64,000 bases of DNA from JAAYAO01 sp051133435 (GCF_051133435.1 NZ_JBPGNY010000002.1:372001-436000); one strand, 5' to 3'; shown: positions 25,215-33,653, numbered from the stretch's first letter. The notes: generated by a model from the letters alone, not told the origin. A program made the numbers and translations.

Positions 25215-25634
25215 ATGGGACTCTTCGACAAGTTCAAGCAGGCCAAGCAAGCGATGACCGCCTCGAACATGAAGGCCGGGTGGTCGGCCGGAATGTCCTC
25301 GGCGGCCGCCCAGATGGCCAACCCGATGGCCGCGGCCGGCAATGTGTCCAAGCTGCAGGCCTACGGTGAGGAACTGAAGCGCATCCAGTCGGTGGGCCTG
25401 CGCGGCACCGGCGTGGTGCGCAGCCTCACCCCGGTGCCGGGTGCCGAGAAGCTCGATCCGGGCCTCGACTGGATGGTGGTGCAGACCGAGATCGCGCTGC
25501 CCGGTCGTCCGCCCTACCTGGCCGAGAACAACCAACTGGTGGCCTCGGTGACCGCCCACCTGTACGCCCCCGGCACCCAGCACAACGTGGCGGTCGATCC
25601 GGCCGACCCGAACAAGTACGCCTTCACCGAGTGA
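25215..25634 (+). CDS. Small conserved hypothetical protein
   Basis: This 139-residue protein has no recognised family. The N-terminal ~50 residues are polar, Ala/Met/Ser-rich and helical (MGLFDKFKQAKQAM). The C-terminal ~80 residues look like a small beta domain (GTGVVRSLTPVPG ... NVAVDPADPNKYAF), similar in rhythm to the DUF3592-like domain ending of the membrane protein at 27982. No signal peptide or membrane helix is seen. AAGGAG lies nine bases before the ATG. A terminator follows. Confidence 0.65.
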   Translation: MGLFDKFKQAKQAMTASNMKAGWSAGMSSAAAQMANPMAAAGNVSKLQAYGEELKRIQSVGLRGTGVVRSLTPVPGAEKLDPGLDWMVVQTEIALPGRPPYLAENNQLVASVTAHLYAPGTQHNVAVDPADPNKYAFTE

Positions 25635-25663
25635 AGGACGCCTCCGGGCGACATCCGGATCAG

Positions 25664-25698
25664 CGCCGGGAAGGGCTTCGTGCCTTTCCCGGCGTTTT
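25664..25698. terminator. Intrinsic terminator between convergent genes
   Basis: CGCCGGGAAGGGC pairs with the TGCCTTTCCCGGCG region (right arm 25682-25694) around a TTCG loop. TTTT follows on the plus strand. It serves the small gene ending at 25634 and may also serve the CHAT gene arriving from the other side. Confidence 0.8.
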
Positions 25699-25728
25699 CG
25701 GCTTTCGGTGTTTCCGGGTGGCCGGGGT

Positions 25729-26904
25729 TCAGCCGAGCAGGTGCGTCGCCACCGCCGCCCAGACCAGGGGTGAGTCGGCTTCGGCGCCGTCGGCGAGCCA
25801 GGCCTCGGCCCGTTCGAGTTGCCACGCCCCCAGCGCGGCCAACGGGTCATCGGAGTCGTGGGCGGCATCGACGGCCAGGATCAGTCGGCGCAGGGGTTGG
25901 CCGGCCAGGGCCGCATCGGTGGGCAGGGTCCAGATCGAGGACGTCACCAGCCGGGCACCGCGCAGCACCGCGGCCAGGGTGAGGCCGAGGGGTTCGGGGT
26001 AGCGCAGGTCGGTGCCCGACCCGCAGCCGAGCAGGGCCACCCGGGACGGGAAGCGCCAGCCCGGTTCGCGCAGGATGTCGGCGGCGGTCAGCGGGGCATG
26101 GCGGCCGGTCGGGTCCACACAGTTCAGGTGCATCGACGAGGATTCGCCGGTGGCCAGCTCCACCCCGGCCGCGCTGACGTGTCCGACATAGAGGAAACGG
26201 GCGGCATCGGCCAGCGCGCTGCGCAGCCAGGTGCGGTCGAGATCGCGACGACGCACCAGCTCGGGGTACTGGGCGACCTGCGGGTTCAGGCGGGGGCCGT
26301 GCCGGCTGATCAGCGCGGCCAAGGGGTCGGTGAGGTCGGGTCGGCCGAGTACCGAACCGAGGGCGGAGTCGGCGGCATATCCGGGCACTCGGGGATCGAC
26401 CACCGCGACCACCTGCTCACCGGTGGCGGGCGGTTCGGCGTCGGCCGCGACGTCGCGGGGTACGCCCAGGCAGACGTCGGCGATCGCGGCCAGCCAACTG
26501 CGTCGGGAACCGTCGGCGTTGAGCCGCACCCGCAGCAGCGGCCACGGCACTTGGGCCAGCGCCGGGGAGGGCTGGATCCGCAACCGGGGTGTGGTGCCGT
26601 CGCGTTGGGCCCGGTCGAGCAGCGCCAGGACGACCTCACCGGGCAGCAGCCCGTCGGCGAGTTGATCGAGCAGGTGGGTGGTGGCCCCGGGTGATCCGAA
26701 GGGTCCGTTCCCGGCCCGCTCGAGGGCCTCGGCGATGGACTCCTGCGGTGCCGCATCGGGCAGGGTGGCCGACATCGTCTGCGGCACGGCGGTGAGCACA
26801 TTGGGGTGCAGTCGGGCCGCCTCGGGAGTGGGCCGGTCGGTCCACTGCCAGGTCACCCAGCAGTTCTCGGCCTCGGCATAGGTCAGCGCCATGGTCGCGG
26901 TCAC
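25729..26904 (-). CDS. CHAT-domain (caspase-like) protein
   Basis: This 391-residue protein carries a CHAT domain, the clan-CD cysteine-protease-like fold of HetF and separase relatives. The putative catalytic dyad is His242 (FLYVGHVSAAG) and Cys294 (VALLGCGSG). The PWPLL near residue 121 matches the conserved PWELL strand, and APLTAADIL and GARLVTSSIWTLPTDAA are also typical. No TPR repeats are fused to it, unlike many CHAT proteins. The GTG at 26904 has no ribosome site but lies seven bases after a CATACT hexamer, so translation may be leaderless; ATG 26892 is an alternative. Protease activity is inferred. Confidence 0.78.
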   Translation of the reverse strand: MTATMALTYAEAENCWVTWQWTDRPTPEAARLHPNVLTAVPQTMSATLPDAAPQESIAEALERAGNGPFGSPGATTHLLDQLADGLLPGEVVLALLDRAQRDGTTPRLRIQPSPALAQVPWPLLRVRLNADGSRRSWLAAIADVCLGVPRDVAADAEPPATGEQVVAVVDPRVPGYAADSALGSVLGRPDLTDPLAALISRHGPRLNPQVAQYPELVRRRDLDRTWLRSALADAARFLYVGHVSAAGVELATGESSSMHLNCVDPTGRHAPLTAADILREPGWRFPSRVALLGCGSGTDLRYPEPLGLTLAAVLRGARLVTSSIWTLPTDAALAGQPLRRLILAVDAAHDSDDPLAALGAWQLERAEAWLADGAEADSPLVWAAVATHLLG

Positions 26905-26985
26905 GGGCGTCAGTATGGCGTGTTCGGGTGGCCGGTGGGAGCGGTGTCATGGAGATGCCGACGTGGTACCGACCTCCGATGGATG

Positions 26986-27051
26986 AAAACGCACCCCGAT
27001 CGCCCGGATGCGGCCTGTTTTCGCCCTATGACCGGTTCTGGGGTGCGTTTT
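26986..27051. repeat. 66-bp palindromic element, family 2 copy 1
   Basis: Perfect 12-base arms (AAAACGCACCCC at 26986-26997, complement at 27040-27051) flank a 42-base centre. An outer GGATG/CATCC pair extends the symmetry. A second copy with the same arms and a centre of exactly 42 bases lies at 47385-47448 in the opposite orientation; the two centres share ATGACCGG next to one arm. It lies upstream of the CHAT gene. Confidence 0.8.
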
Positions 27052-27117
27052 GGGCATCCGCACGTCGACACCGGATTGCAGCATCGGTTGGTGATCACAT
27101 CGCCACGGCCAACAACG

Positions 27118-27156
27118 CAACGACACCGCCGCGAGCTTGTCGCGGCGGTGTCGTTG
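27118..27156. terminator. Intrinsic terminator of the LpqH-like gene
   Basis: A perfect 17-bp stem (27118-27134 with 27140-27156) encloses the loop GCTTG ten bases beyond the lipoprotein stop. The trailing sequence on the minus strand is T-rich (GCGTTGTTGG). Confidence 0.85.
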
Positions 27157-27165
27157 TGTTGCGGG

Positions 27166-27723
27166 TCAGCTGCAGTCGACCTTCACCTCGAAGGGCTTGG
27201 TCTCCATGCTGCTGGGGTTGTTCACGTCGGTGACCATGCCCTCGCCGGTGACCTCGTAGGTGTTGCCGTCCTTGGTGGCCGAGGCCTTGCCCACCCCGGA
27301 TCCCTCGGCATAGGCCAGGGCGTTGCCTTCCTTGTCGAGTAGACCCACTGCCTTGACCGTCGGTTCGTCACCGCTGGTGAGCTGTACCGCGAAGGCCTGG
27401 TCGGGGTCGTTGGGGGATGCGATCGCGATGTTCATCATGCCGCCGGCGTCCTGGCAGACCACCTCGGCACCGTCGATCGAGATGGCTTGTCCGTCGACCT
27501 TGACGCTCCAGGCGGCGCCCTCATCGGTCGCGGTTTCCTCGGTGGGCTCGTTCTGCTCGGTATTGTCGGACTGCTCGGTGTTGTCGGTGACTTCGTCCTG
27601 CGCCGCGGTCGGGGCCGGGGCGTCGTCGGCGGCCATCCCGCCGCCGCTGCACGCAGTCAAACCGAAGCCGAGCAGGCCGGCGGTGACGAGCGAGGTCAGC
27701 TTGGTGATCGTGGTGCGGTTCAT
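27166..27723 (-). CDS. LpqH-family lipoprotein
   Basis: This 185-residue secreted lipoprotein resembles the mycobacterial 19-kDa antigen LpqH. The signal peptide ends in the lipobox LTAC (MNRTTITKLTSLVTAGLLGFGLTAC), followed by a Thr/Glu/Asp-rich tether (~25-70) and the LpqH core: WSVKVDGQAISIDGAEVVCQD with the first conserved cysteine and the terminal VKVDCS with the second, which probably form a disulphide. The protein should be anchored to the outer face of the membrane. Role unknown. Confidence 0.85.
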   Translation of the reverse strand: MNRTTITKLTSLVTAGLLGFGLTACSGGGMAADDAPAPTAAQDEVTDNTEQSDNTEQNEPTEETATDEGAAWSVKVDGQAISIDGAEVVCQDAGGMMNIAIASPNDPDQAFAVQLTSGDEPTVKAVGLLDKEGNALAYAEGSGVGKASATKDGNTYEVTGEGMVTDVNNPSSMETKPFEVKVDCS

Positions 27724-27811
27724 GTCTTCTCCTTGGTAATCACTGCACCGGTCGGTGCGATGACTCGAAGGTAGGAAGCGGCCCCGGGCTACCGATCACA
27801 GATTTCGCAGA

Positions 27812-27872
27812 TGCAACCGGTACTCGTTCCTGCGTGGCCTACTACGTGGCGCAGGAACGAGTACCGGTTGCA
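27812..27872. repeat. 61-bp palindromic element, copy B, intergenic
   Basis: A perfect 23-bp inverted repeat (27812-27834 with 27850-27872) has a 15-base loop, the same dimensions as copy A in pabBC. The arms start TGCAACCGGTACTCG. It sits between divergent genes (LpqH-like leftward, membrane protein rightward). No U-tract follows, and it cannot terminate either gene because it lies upstream of both. Confidence 0.88.
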
Positions 27873-27981
27873 TGTACGAGGGAGGGGGACGTCTGGCGGA
27901 GCGAGGTCGAGGGCGAGGGCGGTTGCGTGGAGCAGAGCGAACGTGTGATCGGTAGCCTCGCGCGGTTGGGAACGTGGAGCC

Positions 27982-28830
27982 ATGAACGGATTCACTCCCG
28001 GGGCGATTCCCCCCGACCTGCCGATCACCCCGTCCCTGACCGGATTGCTGTGGAGATCGCAGCACCAGCGCCTCTCCCCCAGCCCGACCGGCTGGGCGCT
28101 CACCGGCCTCACGCTGATGCTCTTCGCCCTCTTCACCTTCACCCTGGTGCCGATTCTGGACATCTTCCGGCAGATGCTCACCCAGCCGTTCGAGGACTGG
28201 GAGGTCGAGCACTTCCGCGCCGGGACGATGATCGCCATGAGCGTGTTCGTGACTCTCGGGTCCATGGCCGGCACCGCTGCCATGCGCCTGGGCGGGACGA
28301 TCCGCACCGGCCTCCTGCTCAGCAACGGAGCCGGCTGGACGGGCGCCGGTATCGGGGTCGCCGCCGGCTGGTCGGCGTGGACCGCTCCGGAGTGGTTCGA
28401 CCCGGCCTGGGGCTGGTTGGAGCTGATCGCCTACTGGTTGCCGGTGTGGTTGCCGACGCTTCTGCTGTTGGCCGGGGTGAGCATGCTGATCGGCGCGTTG
28501 GCCTCGATCTCCGCGGCCAAGGCCCGCGCGGCGAAGCGCGAGCAGCTTCGTCGAGCCGGTCACCAGGCGGTGGGCCGGATCGTGGAGGTGACCTACACCC
28601 ACGTCAAGATCATGGACGATCCGCAGTTTCGGGTGACCGTGGCCTTCAACACCCCGCAAGGCCCACAGCAAGCCACCCGCAATCTGGTGGTGCCGGAGAT
28701 GTCGGTACCGGTGCGGGGAACCCCGGTCACGGTGCTGTACGACCCGCAGCGCCCCGGTGAGGCCGAGTTCGACCACAGCACCTTCTGGCAGCCCGACACC
28801 GGCTGGCCCACCCACCCGGCCACCCTCTGA
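27982..28830 (+). CDS. Multi-pass membrane protein with DUF3592-like C-terminal domain
   Basis: This 282-residue protein has about four membrane segments (GWALTGLTLMLFALFTFTLV, TMIAMSVFVTLGSMAGTAAM, LLSNGAGWTGAGIGVAAGWSAW, YWLPVWLPTLLLLAGVSMLIGAL). A cytoplasmic or extracytoplasmic domain of ~90 residues follows: RAGHQAVGRIVEVTYTHVKIMDDPQFRVTVAFNTPQG ... GTPVTVLYDPQRPGEAEF. This ending is typical of DUF3592-like proteins. Function is unknown. Confidence 0.68.
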   Translation: MNGFTPGAIPPDLPITPSLTGLLWRSQHQRLSPSPTGWALTGLTLMLFALFTFTLVPILDIFRQMLTQPFEDWEVEHFRAGTMIAMSVFVTLGSMAGTAAMRLGGTIRTGLLLSNGAGWTGAGIGVAAGWSAWTAPEWFDPAWGWLELIAYWLPVWLPTLLLLAGVSMLIGALASISAAKARAAKREQLRRAGHQAVGRIVEVTYTHVKIMDDPQFRVTVAFNTPQGPQQATRNLVVPEMSVPVRGTPVTVLYDPQRPGEAEFDHSTFWQPDTGWPTHPATL

Positions 28831-28848
28831 ACCGGGACCTCACCACCA

Positions 28849-28897
28849 CCCCGGCGAACCCGCCGGGGCTCAGTGCTGTTGCAGTGTGGTTCGCCGG
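28849..28897. terminator. Terminator-like region with two competing hairpins
   Basis: CCCCGGCG (28849-28856) pairs with CGCCGGGG (28861-28868) around AACC. Alternatively CCGGCGAACC (28851-28860) pairs with GGTTCGCCGG (28888-28897). Both lie in the 70-base gap between convergent genes; neither has a good U-tract. Confidence 0.5.
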
Positions 28898-28900
28898 CGC

Positions 28901-29830
28901 TCAGTAGTCGTCGTCGGCCTCGGCCGCGTACGAGATCGCATCGGTCACCGTGCGCCGGTGGCGAGCGAACTCCCGGACCCGGGCCCGCAGCTCCGGGTCC
29001 TCGGCCACCTCGGCGCCGACCACCACCCGCAAGCCCGTCCAGTCGGCCGACCAGGCCTCGGCCGCGGTGATCGGCAACTCGATCCGCGCCGTCCCAAGTT
29101 CGTCCAGGGCCCCGGCAACAAGTTCGGCGGGCGGCAACTGCACCAGCACCGGCAGCCCGGCCACCAGGGACGCGCCGCCGCCGAGCATCCGCACCGACAC
29201 GTGCACGACCACCTCGGGTCGGGCGTCCACCGACCAGAGCACCGGGTGTTCGGTGGCATCGAGCACCCCGGACGGCACCCCCTGCCAGGCCACCGGCGCC
29301 GCACCGGAGGCGATCACCTGCTCGGGACGGGGCGTCTGCTGCCCGGAGGCGGCCAGGGCGTAATCGGCGCGCGTGGTCACCGGGGCGGTGACGAGTTCGG
29401 GGAGCACCTCGTCGTCGACGATGCCTTCGACCTCGGCCAGCACCTCGGCCAGTTCCCGATCCACCTCGTCGCGGGCCAACCCGGCAATCCCGTCCTGCGG
29501 GCTGGTCGGCCACCAGGTGCGCAACCACAGTCCGTGCGCGGCCTTGCGCAGGGCGGTCAGCACCTCGGGCTGCCAGTCGATGTCGACCTGGCCGGCGTCC
29601 TGCCCCGAGGTGGCGAGCAGCAACCCGACCTGGCCGGGTTCGCCGATCAACTGCCACAGCCAGTCGGCCTCGTCCGGATCGGTCACGGTGATCACCGGGG
29701 GCTGATCGGCCGGGGCATCCAGCGGCCAGGTGAGGATCGCGCCGCGGGCCTCGAGGACCTGCAGCCATGGCGCGGGCAGATCGAGTTCGGCGCCGAGCGT
29801 CCACAGGCCCTGCTGTCGTTGCCACATCAT
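28901..29830 (-). CDS. Unknown protein coupled to the 29827-31119 gene
   Basis: I do not recognise this 309-residue protein. It is soluble and acidic with no signal or membrane segment. It is Trp-rich near the N-terminus (MMWQRQQGLWTLGAELDLPAPWLQVLE), and a central helical part (LARDEVDRELAEVLAEVEGIVDDEVLPELV) may form a coiled coil. A beta-rich C-terminal region (VVVHVSVRMLGGGASLVAGLPVLVQL) is followed by a very acidic tail. Tandem ATGs at 29830 and 29827 overlap the stop of the upstream gene, so the pair is translationally coupled and probably works together. Confidence 0.6.
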   Translation of the reverse strand: MMWQRQQGLWTLGAELDLPAPWLQVLEARGAILTWPLDAPADQPPVITVTDPDEADWLWQLIGEPGQVGLLLATSGQDAGQVDIDWQPEVLTALRKAAHGLWLRTWWPTSPQDGIAGLARDEVDRELAEVLAEVEGIVDDEVLPELVTAPVTTRADYALAASGQQTPRPEQVIASGAAPVAWQGVPSGVLDATEHPVLWSVDARPEVVVHVSVRMLGGGASLVAGLPVLVQLPPAELVAGALDELGTARIELPITAAEAWSADWTGLRVVVGAEVAEDPELRARVREFARHRRTVTDAISYAAEADDDY

Positions 29831-31119
29831 CCGGCCACCTTCTCCAGCACATCGCGAATCTGTTGGCGGTGATCGAGCATCACCGAGCGGGTGATGCCGG
29901 TGAGCAGTTCGCGGGCCTCGTCGCTGACCGGGGTTTCGGTGACATCACGGCCGTGCAGGCGCACCCACAACCGGTTCAGCCAGGGACGCCAGAAGTCGGT
30001 CAGTTCTTCGACCACCCGCTCCTGCCGGGGGTGGATCGGCACACCGGCGGCCAGTTCGCGGCGCAGGTGCATCACATAGGCCTCCTTGCGCAACCGGGCC
30101 TGCAGGTCGGCCACCAGTCGCGGACGGGTGATCGGCTCGACCACGTGGGCACTCAAGGGATCCAGTCCGGCCGAGGCCACCACCCCGACCAGGAAGAGCG
30201 CCTGCCCGTCCTCGGCGAACAACCCGAACGGTGCCACGCTGCGTTCGGCCTCATCGGCCACGATCTCGTCGGCGCTGATCGCCGCGTCCAGCTCCCGGTG
30301 CCGGCGCAACGCGCTGCGGGTGCGCTGCTCGAAGGAGCGATCCAGCGGCAACTCCCCCTGGCCCCGGTAAGCGGGCGGTTGCAGCGGGTCGTGCACAGAC
30401 AACCGCAGCCCCGGACGGGGCAGTCCGGCGCGATTCACCAGGGCATCGACCAGCCCCGGCGCGACCCGCATCGCCATCGCGAAGCGGTATCCCTGATCGG
30501 CTTCGAGCAGGTCGGCCAGCCGGTCGGAATCCATATCGTCCAAGGCGACACCGATCATCTCGGCCAGCATGGCGAGCTCATCGTCGTCGGGGGCGGGCTG
30601 ATCGGCGCGCCAACCTTCCGTCCAGATCTCGCAGACCCGTTGGCGGGTCTCGTCCTCGCCCACGAAGGCGGCCAGATCGTCCGGCCCGGGCAGGGCCCGG
30701 TAGTGAATCTCGGCGATGGTGTCGGCGCAGTGGGCCTCGGCATCCGGCCCCGGCGGGCCGGTGGTCACCGCGAGTTCGAAGGCCCGCGGAAAGTAAAGCT
30801 CCTGGGGATTGCCCTCGGTGATCCGCATCCGGCGGCGGTGTTCGCGCAGCAACACGAACCAGCGTTCGGCGTTCTCGATGTGGGTCTGTGAATCGGCCAT
30901 CAGGCCGCGCAGTTCATCGACATCGGCGGGGCCGAGCAGGGCCTGGGCGAGGTTGCGGTGAGCCCGGGGGCGGATCACCAGCGGGTCGAGCAGGCACTTG
31001 GTGGTGCGCGCCAGGGGGCGTCCGGCCTTGTTGGTGAAGGCCGGGGCGTCGATGGCCAGATCGGACCACAGGTCGACGATTACCGCGCTGCGGGGACGCA
31101 GATCGACAGACACCGGCAT
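29827..31119 (-). CDS. Unknown protein, first gene of a coupled pair
   Basis: This 430-residue protein is not recognised. It is largely helical and charged with no membrane helix. Landmarks are VIVDLWSDLAIDAPAF, ADSQTHIENAERWFVLLREHRRRMRI, IHYRALPGPDDLAAFVGEDETRQRVCEIWTEGWRAD, and a basic segment RSFEQRTRSALRRHRELDAAI. It is divergent from the TPR-like gene across 55 bases and precedes the other unknown gene with overlapping start and stop. Its position among CHAT and TPR-like genes is suggestive but does not define a function. Confidence 0.6.
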   Translation of the reverse strand: MPVSVDLRPRSAVIVDLWSDLAIDAPAFTNKAGRPLARTTKCLLDPLVIRPRAHRNLAQALLGPADVDELRGLMADSQTHIENAERWFVLLREHRRRMRITEGNPQELYFPRAFELAVTTGPPGPDAEAHCADTIAEIHYRALPGPDDLAAFVGEDETRQRVCEIWTEGWRADQPAPDDDELAMLAEMIGVALDDMDSDRLADLLEADQGYRFAMAMRVAPGLVDALVNRAGLPRPGLRLSVHDPLQPPAYRGQGELPLDRSFEQRTRSALRRHRELDAAISADEIVADEAERSVAPFGLFAEDGQALFLVGVVASAGLDPLSAHVVEPITRPRLVADLQARLRKEAYVMHLRRELAAGVPIHPRQERVVEELTDFWRPWLNRLWVRLHGRDVTETPVSDEARELLTGITRSVMLDHRQQIRDVLEKVAG

Positions 31120-31174
31120 CTCCTCGGGGGTGGATCTGTTGGCATTCTATGCGGCTCGATGTCACAGTTTGGGC

Positions 31175-32569
31175 GTGTCACAGCTGAATCGTCAGGCCCG
31201 GCGGGTGCGCACGATGGTCGAGGAGATGGCCGCCCTGATCAACGCCGGCGATCCGCGCTGGCGAAAAGTGCTGGCCAAGGCCCAACAACAGGCCGCCGAG
31301 ATCACCGACCCGTACTCCGCCGATGACGCGACCAGTCGGCTGGCCCTGGTCGCCCACCACGAGCGGCTGCTGGCCGGCGACTTCGACGGCGCCCGCGCCT
31401 GGTTGCACCGGGCTCTGGCCGCGATCGGACGGCAACGGGGTCGCAGCGACGAGCAGCAACGTCTGGACGATCACGAGTGGACGGTGCACCTCAACCTGTG
31501 CCAGCTCGAACAGCTCACCGGCGACTGGGAGGCCGCCCACGCCAGTGCCCGCACGGCAGTGGAGTTGGCCCCAGCCACCGTCAATCCCGACAAGTCGCAC
31601 CGGCATTCGCTGGTCACCCTGGCCGCCCTCGACCTGGCCCGGCAGCGCTTTCCCGAGGCGATCGCCGGCTATCAGCAGGCGGTCGAGTTGTTCCGGGCCG
31701 CCGAACCGTCGGAGTTGGGCGTGGTGTTGTTGGGGCTGGCCCAGGCCCAGATGCAATCCGGCGCGCTCGCTGCCGCCGAGGGCAATCTCGATCGGGCCGA
31801 ACCCCTGTTGGCCGGCAACCCGGAGGGGCTGGCGGGGCTGCAACAGGCTCGCGCCTTCATCGCGATGGTTTCACGCTCCCCCGGGGCGGCCGAGGAGATG
31901 CGTGCCTTCGCCGCCCAGGTGGGTGAGGGCACCGAGTTCAATCCGATCCACCGGCAGCAGGCCCGGCAGGCCGACGCCCATGCCGAACATGTCGACGGTG
32001 ACCCGGTGGAGGCGAAACAGCGATTCGACCGGGTCGTGGCCCGGGCCCGCGCCGAGGGTGACCCGGTCGGGTTGGCCGATGCGCTGATCCGGTCGTCGGC
32101 GGCCACCCAGGATCTGGCTCTGGTCACCACTGATCCGGAAACCGCGACCGGGCTGCACCGGGCCGCCCTGGCGCAGGCCACCGAGGCGCGCGAGATCATC
32201 GCCGCGCGGGAGCGTCCGTTGAAGTTGGCCTCGATCGACGTGGCGCTGGCCGACTACGTGGGCCAGTGGCATCAGGTGGTGGACGGGATCAGCCTGCCGG
32301 TGCTGCGGGCGGCACTGACCCGGGCGGACGCGGCCGCGGCCGAGTTGCGGGCCGCCGCCCTGCGGGGCGATACCGCCGCTGCCCGGCGTGATTTCGCCGC
32401 CCTGCATGCCGGGCACGGTTTCGAGGTGGCCTGCGATCTGGCCTTCCGGCTCGGCGACAAGGAAACCCTGGCCCGGTTGATCAACGATCGTGCGGCCGGT
32501 TATGACTGGCGGGCCGCCCGGGTGACCGGCGAGCAACACGACACCGGACGCGAGCCGAGTACCGTGTGA
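31175..32569 (+). CDS. Tetratricopeptide-repeat-like protein
   Basis: This ~464-residue all-helical protein has TPR-like repeats: YSADDATSRLALVAHHERLLAGDFDGARAWLHRALAAI, LNLCQLEQLTGDWEAAHASARTAVELAP, LVTLAALDLARQRFPEAIAGYQQAVELF and VLLGLAQAQMQSGALAAAEGNLDRAEPLL are about 40 residues apart with the usual Ala/Gly/Ala positions. Such solenoids mediate protein contacts. The start is uncertain: GTG 31175 is used, ATG 31214 is possible, and the open frame to 30998 is antisense to the neighbour. The alanine-racemase-like gene begins four bases after its stop. Confidence 0.7.
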   Translation: MSQLNRQARRVRTMVEEMAALINAGDPRWRKVLAKAQQQAAEITDPYSADDATSRLALVAHHERLLAGDFDGARAWLHRALAAIGRQRGRSDEQQRLDDHEWTVHLNLCQLEQLTGDWEAAHASARTAVELAPATVNPDKSHRHSLVTLAALDLARQRFPEAIAGYQQAVELFRAAEPSELGVVLLGLAQAQMQSGALAAAEGNLDRAEPLLAGNPEGLAGLQQARAFIAMVSRSPGAAEEMRAFAAQVGEGTEFNPIHRQQARQADAHAEHVDGDPVEAKQRFDRVVARARAEGDPVGLADALIRSSAATQDLALVTTDPETATGLHRAALAQATEAREIIAARERPLKLASIDVALADYVGQWHQVVDGISLPVLRAALTRADAAAAELRAAALRGDTAAARRDFAALHAGHGFEVACDLAFRLGDKETLARLINDRAAGYDWRAARVTGEQHDTGREPSTV

Positions 32570-32572
32570 CAC

Positions 32573-33616
32573 GTGACTGGACTCGTGCTGAACGTCGATG
32601 CCACCCCGTGGCGCCACCATCTGCGGCAGGTCGCCGACACCACGTCCGGGCTGGTGCCCGTTGCCAAGGGCAATGGTTACGGTTTCGGGTTGGCCCGGCT
32701 GGCCGCCGAAGCCGAACAACTGGGCTCGACCACCCTCGCGGTGGGCACCGCCCGCGAGGTCGAACAGGTGCGGACGGCTTTCAGCGGCGACATCGTGGTG
32801 CTGCAACCCTGGCGTCCCGGTGATCCGGTGGCCGAGGCGTTGCTGGCCGACCCGCGGGTGATCACCACCGTCTCGCGCGCCGAGGATCTGGCCGCGCTCG
32901 CCGAACGCGATGCCGGCCCGGTGCTGGTCGAGGTGCGCACCTCGATGACCCGGCACGGGCTGTCGGCCGAAGAGGTGGAGGCGATCGCGCCGCTGTTGGA
33001 TCGGGTCGATTTCCGGGGCTGGACGATTCACCTGCCGCTGCTGGAGACCGGACGTTATGCCGAGGCCCTGGCCCATACCCGCCGGGTGCGGCAGGTGCGT
33101 CCGGCACCGTTGTGGTTCTCGCACCTGCCCTGGGCCGAGGCGGGTGCGATCGCCAAGGAGGTCGGCGCCGAGGAGTCGGAGCTGCGCCTGCGGGTGGGCA
33201 CCCAACTGTGGCTCGGCGCCCCCGAAACCCTGCACCCGTTGGCCACCGTGATCGATGTGCACAAGGTGCCCAAGGGCGAGCGGATCGGCTACCGGCAGCG
33301 CAAGGCCCCCGGCAACGGCTGGGTGGTGGTGCTCGCGGGAGGCACCGCCCACGGGTTGGCGATGGAGGCCCCCTCGTCGGTGAGCACCCTGCGGCAACGG
33401 GCGATCACCGCCACCACCGGGGCCCTGGCCACCTTGGGCCGGGCGATGTCGCCGTACACCATCGACGGCGCGAAGCGCTGGTTCGTCGAGCCCCCGCACA
33501 TGCAGTCGTCCCTGGTTTTTCTGCCCGCCGACGCCACCCCGCCCCGGGTGGGTGATCAGGTGCCGGTCGAGCTGCGGCTGACCACCGTCACCGTCGACGA
33601 GGTTGTCTTAGGCTGA
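32573..33616 (+). CDS. Alanine racemase-like PLP protein
   Basis: This 347-residue protein has the alanine racemase N-terminal PLP barrel: VPVAKGNGYGFG supplies the Schiff-base lysine and the GYG context, and VEVRTSMTRHGLS matches the arginine/glycine region after strand four. A beta-rich C-terminal part (KGERIGYRQRKAPGNGWVVVLAGGTAHG) replaces a canonical racemase domain. Racemase activity is therefore uncertain. The GTG at 32573 lies four bases after the TPR-like gene's stop. A peptidoglycan role would fit with femX about 8 kb away. Confidence 0.75.
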   Translation: MTGLVLNVDATPWRHHLRQVADTTSGLVPVAKGNGYGFGLARLAAEAEQLGSTTLAVGTAREVEQVRTAFSGDIVVLQPWRPGDPVAEALLADPRVITTVSRAEDLAALAERDAGPVLVEVRTSMTRHGLSAEEVEAIAPLLDRVDFRGWTIHLPLLETGRYAEALAHTRRVRQVRPAPLWFSHLPWAEAGAIAKEVGAEESELRLRVGTQLWLGAPETLHPLATVIDVHKVPKGERIGYRQRKAPGNGWVVVLAGGTAHGLAMEAPSSVSTLRQRAITATTGALATLGRAMSPYTIDGAKRWFVEPPHMQSSLVFLPADATPPRVGDQVPVELRLTTVTVDEVVLG

Positions 33617-33653
33617 GACGGGTGGCGGCAGGCCGATCACCTACGCTGACGGC

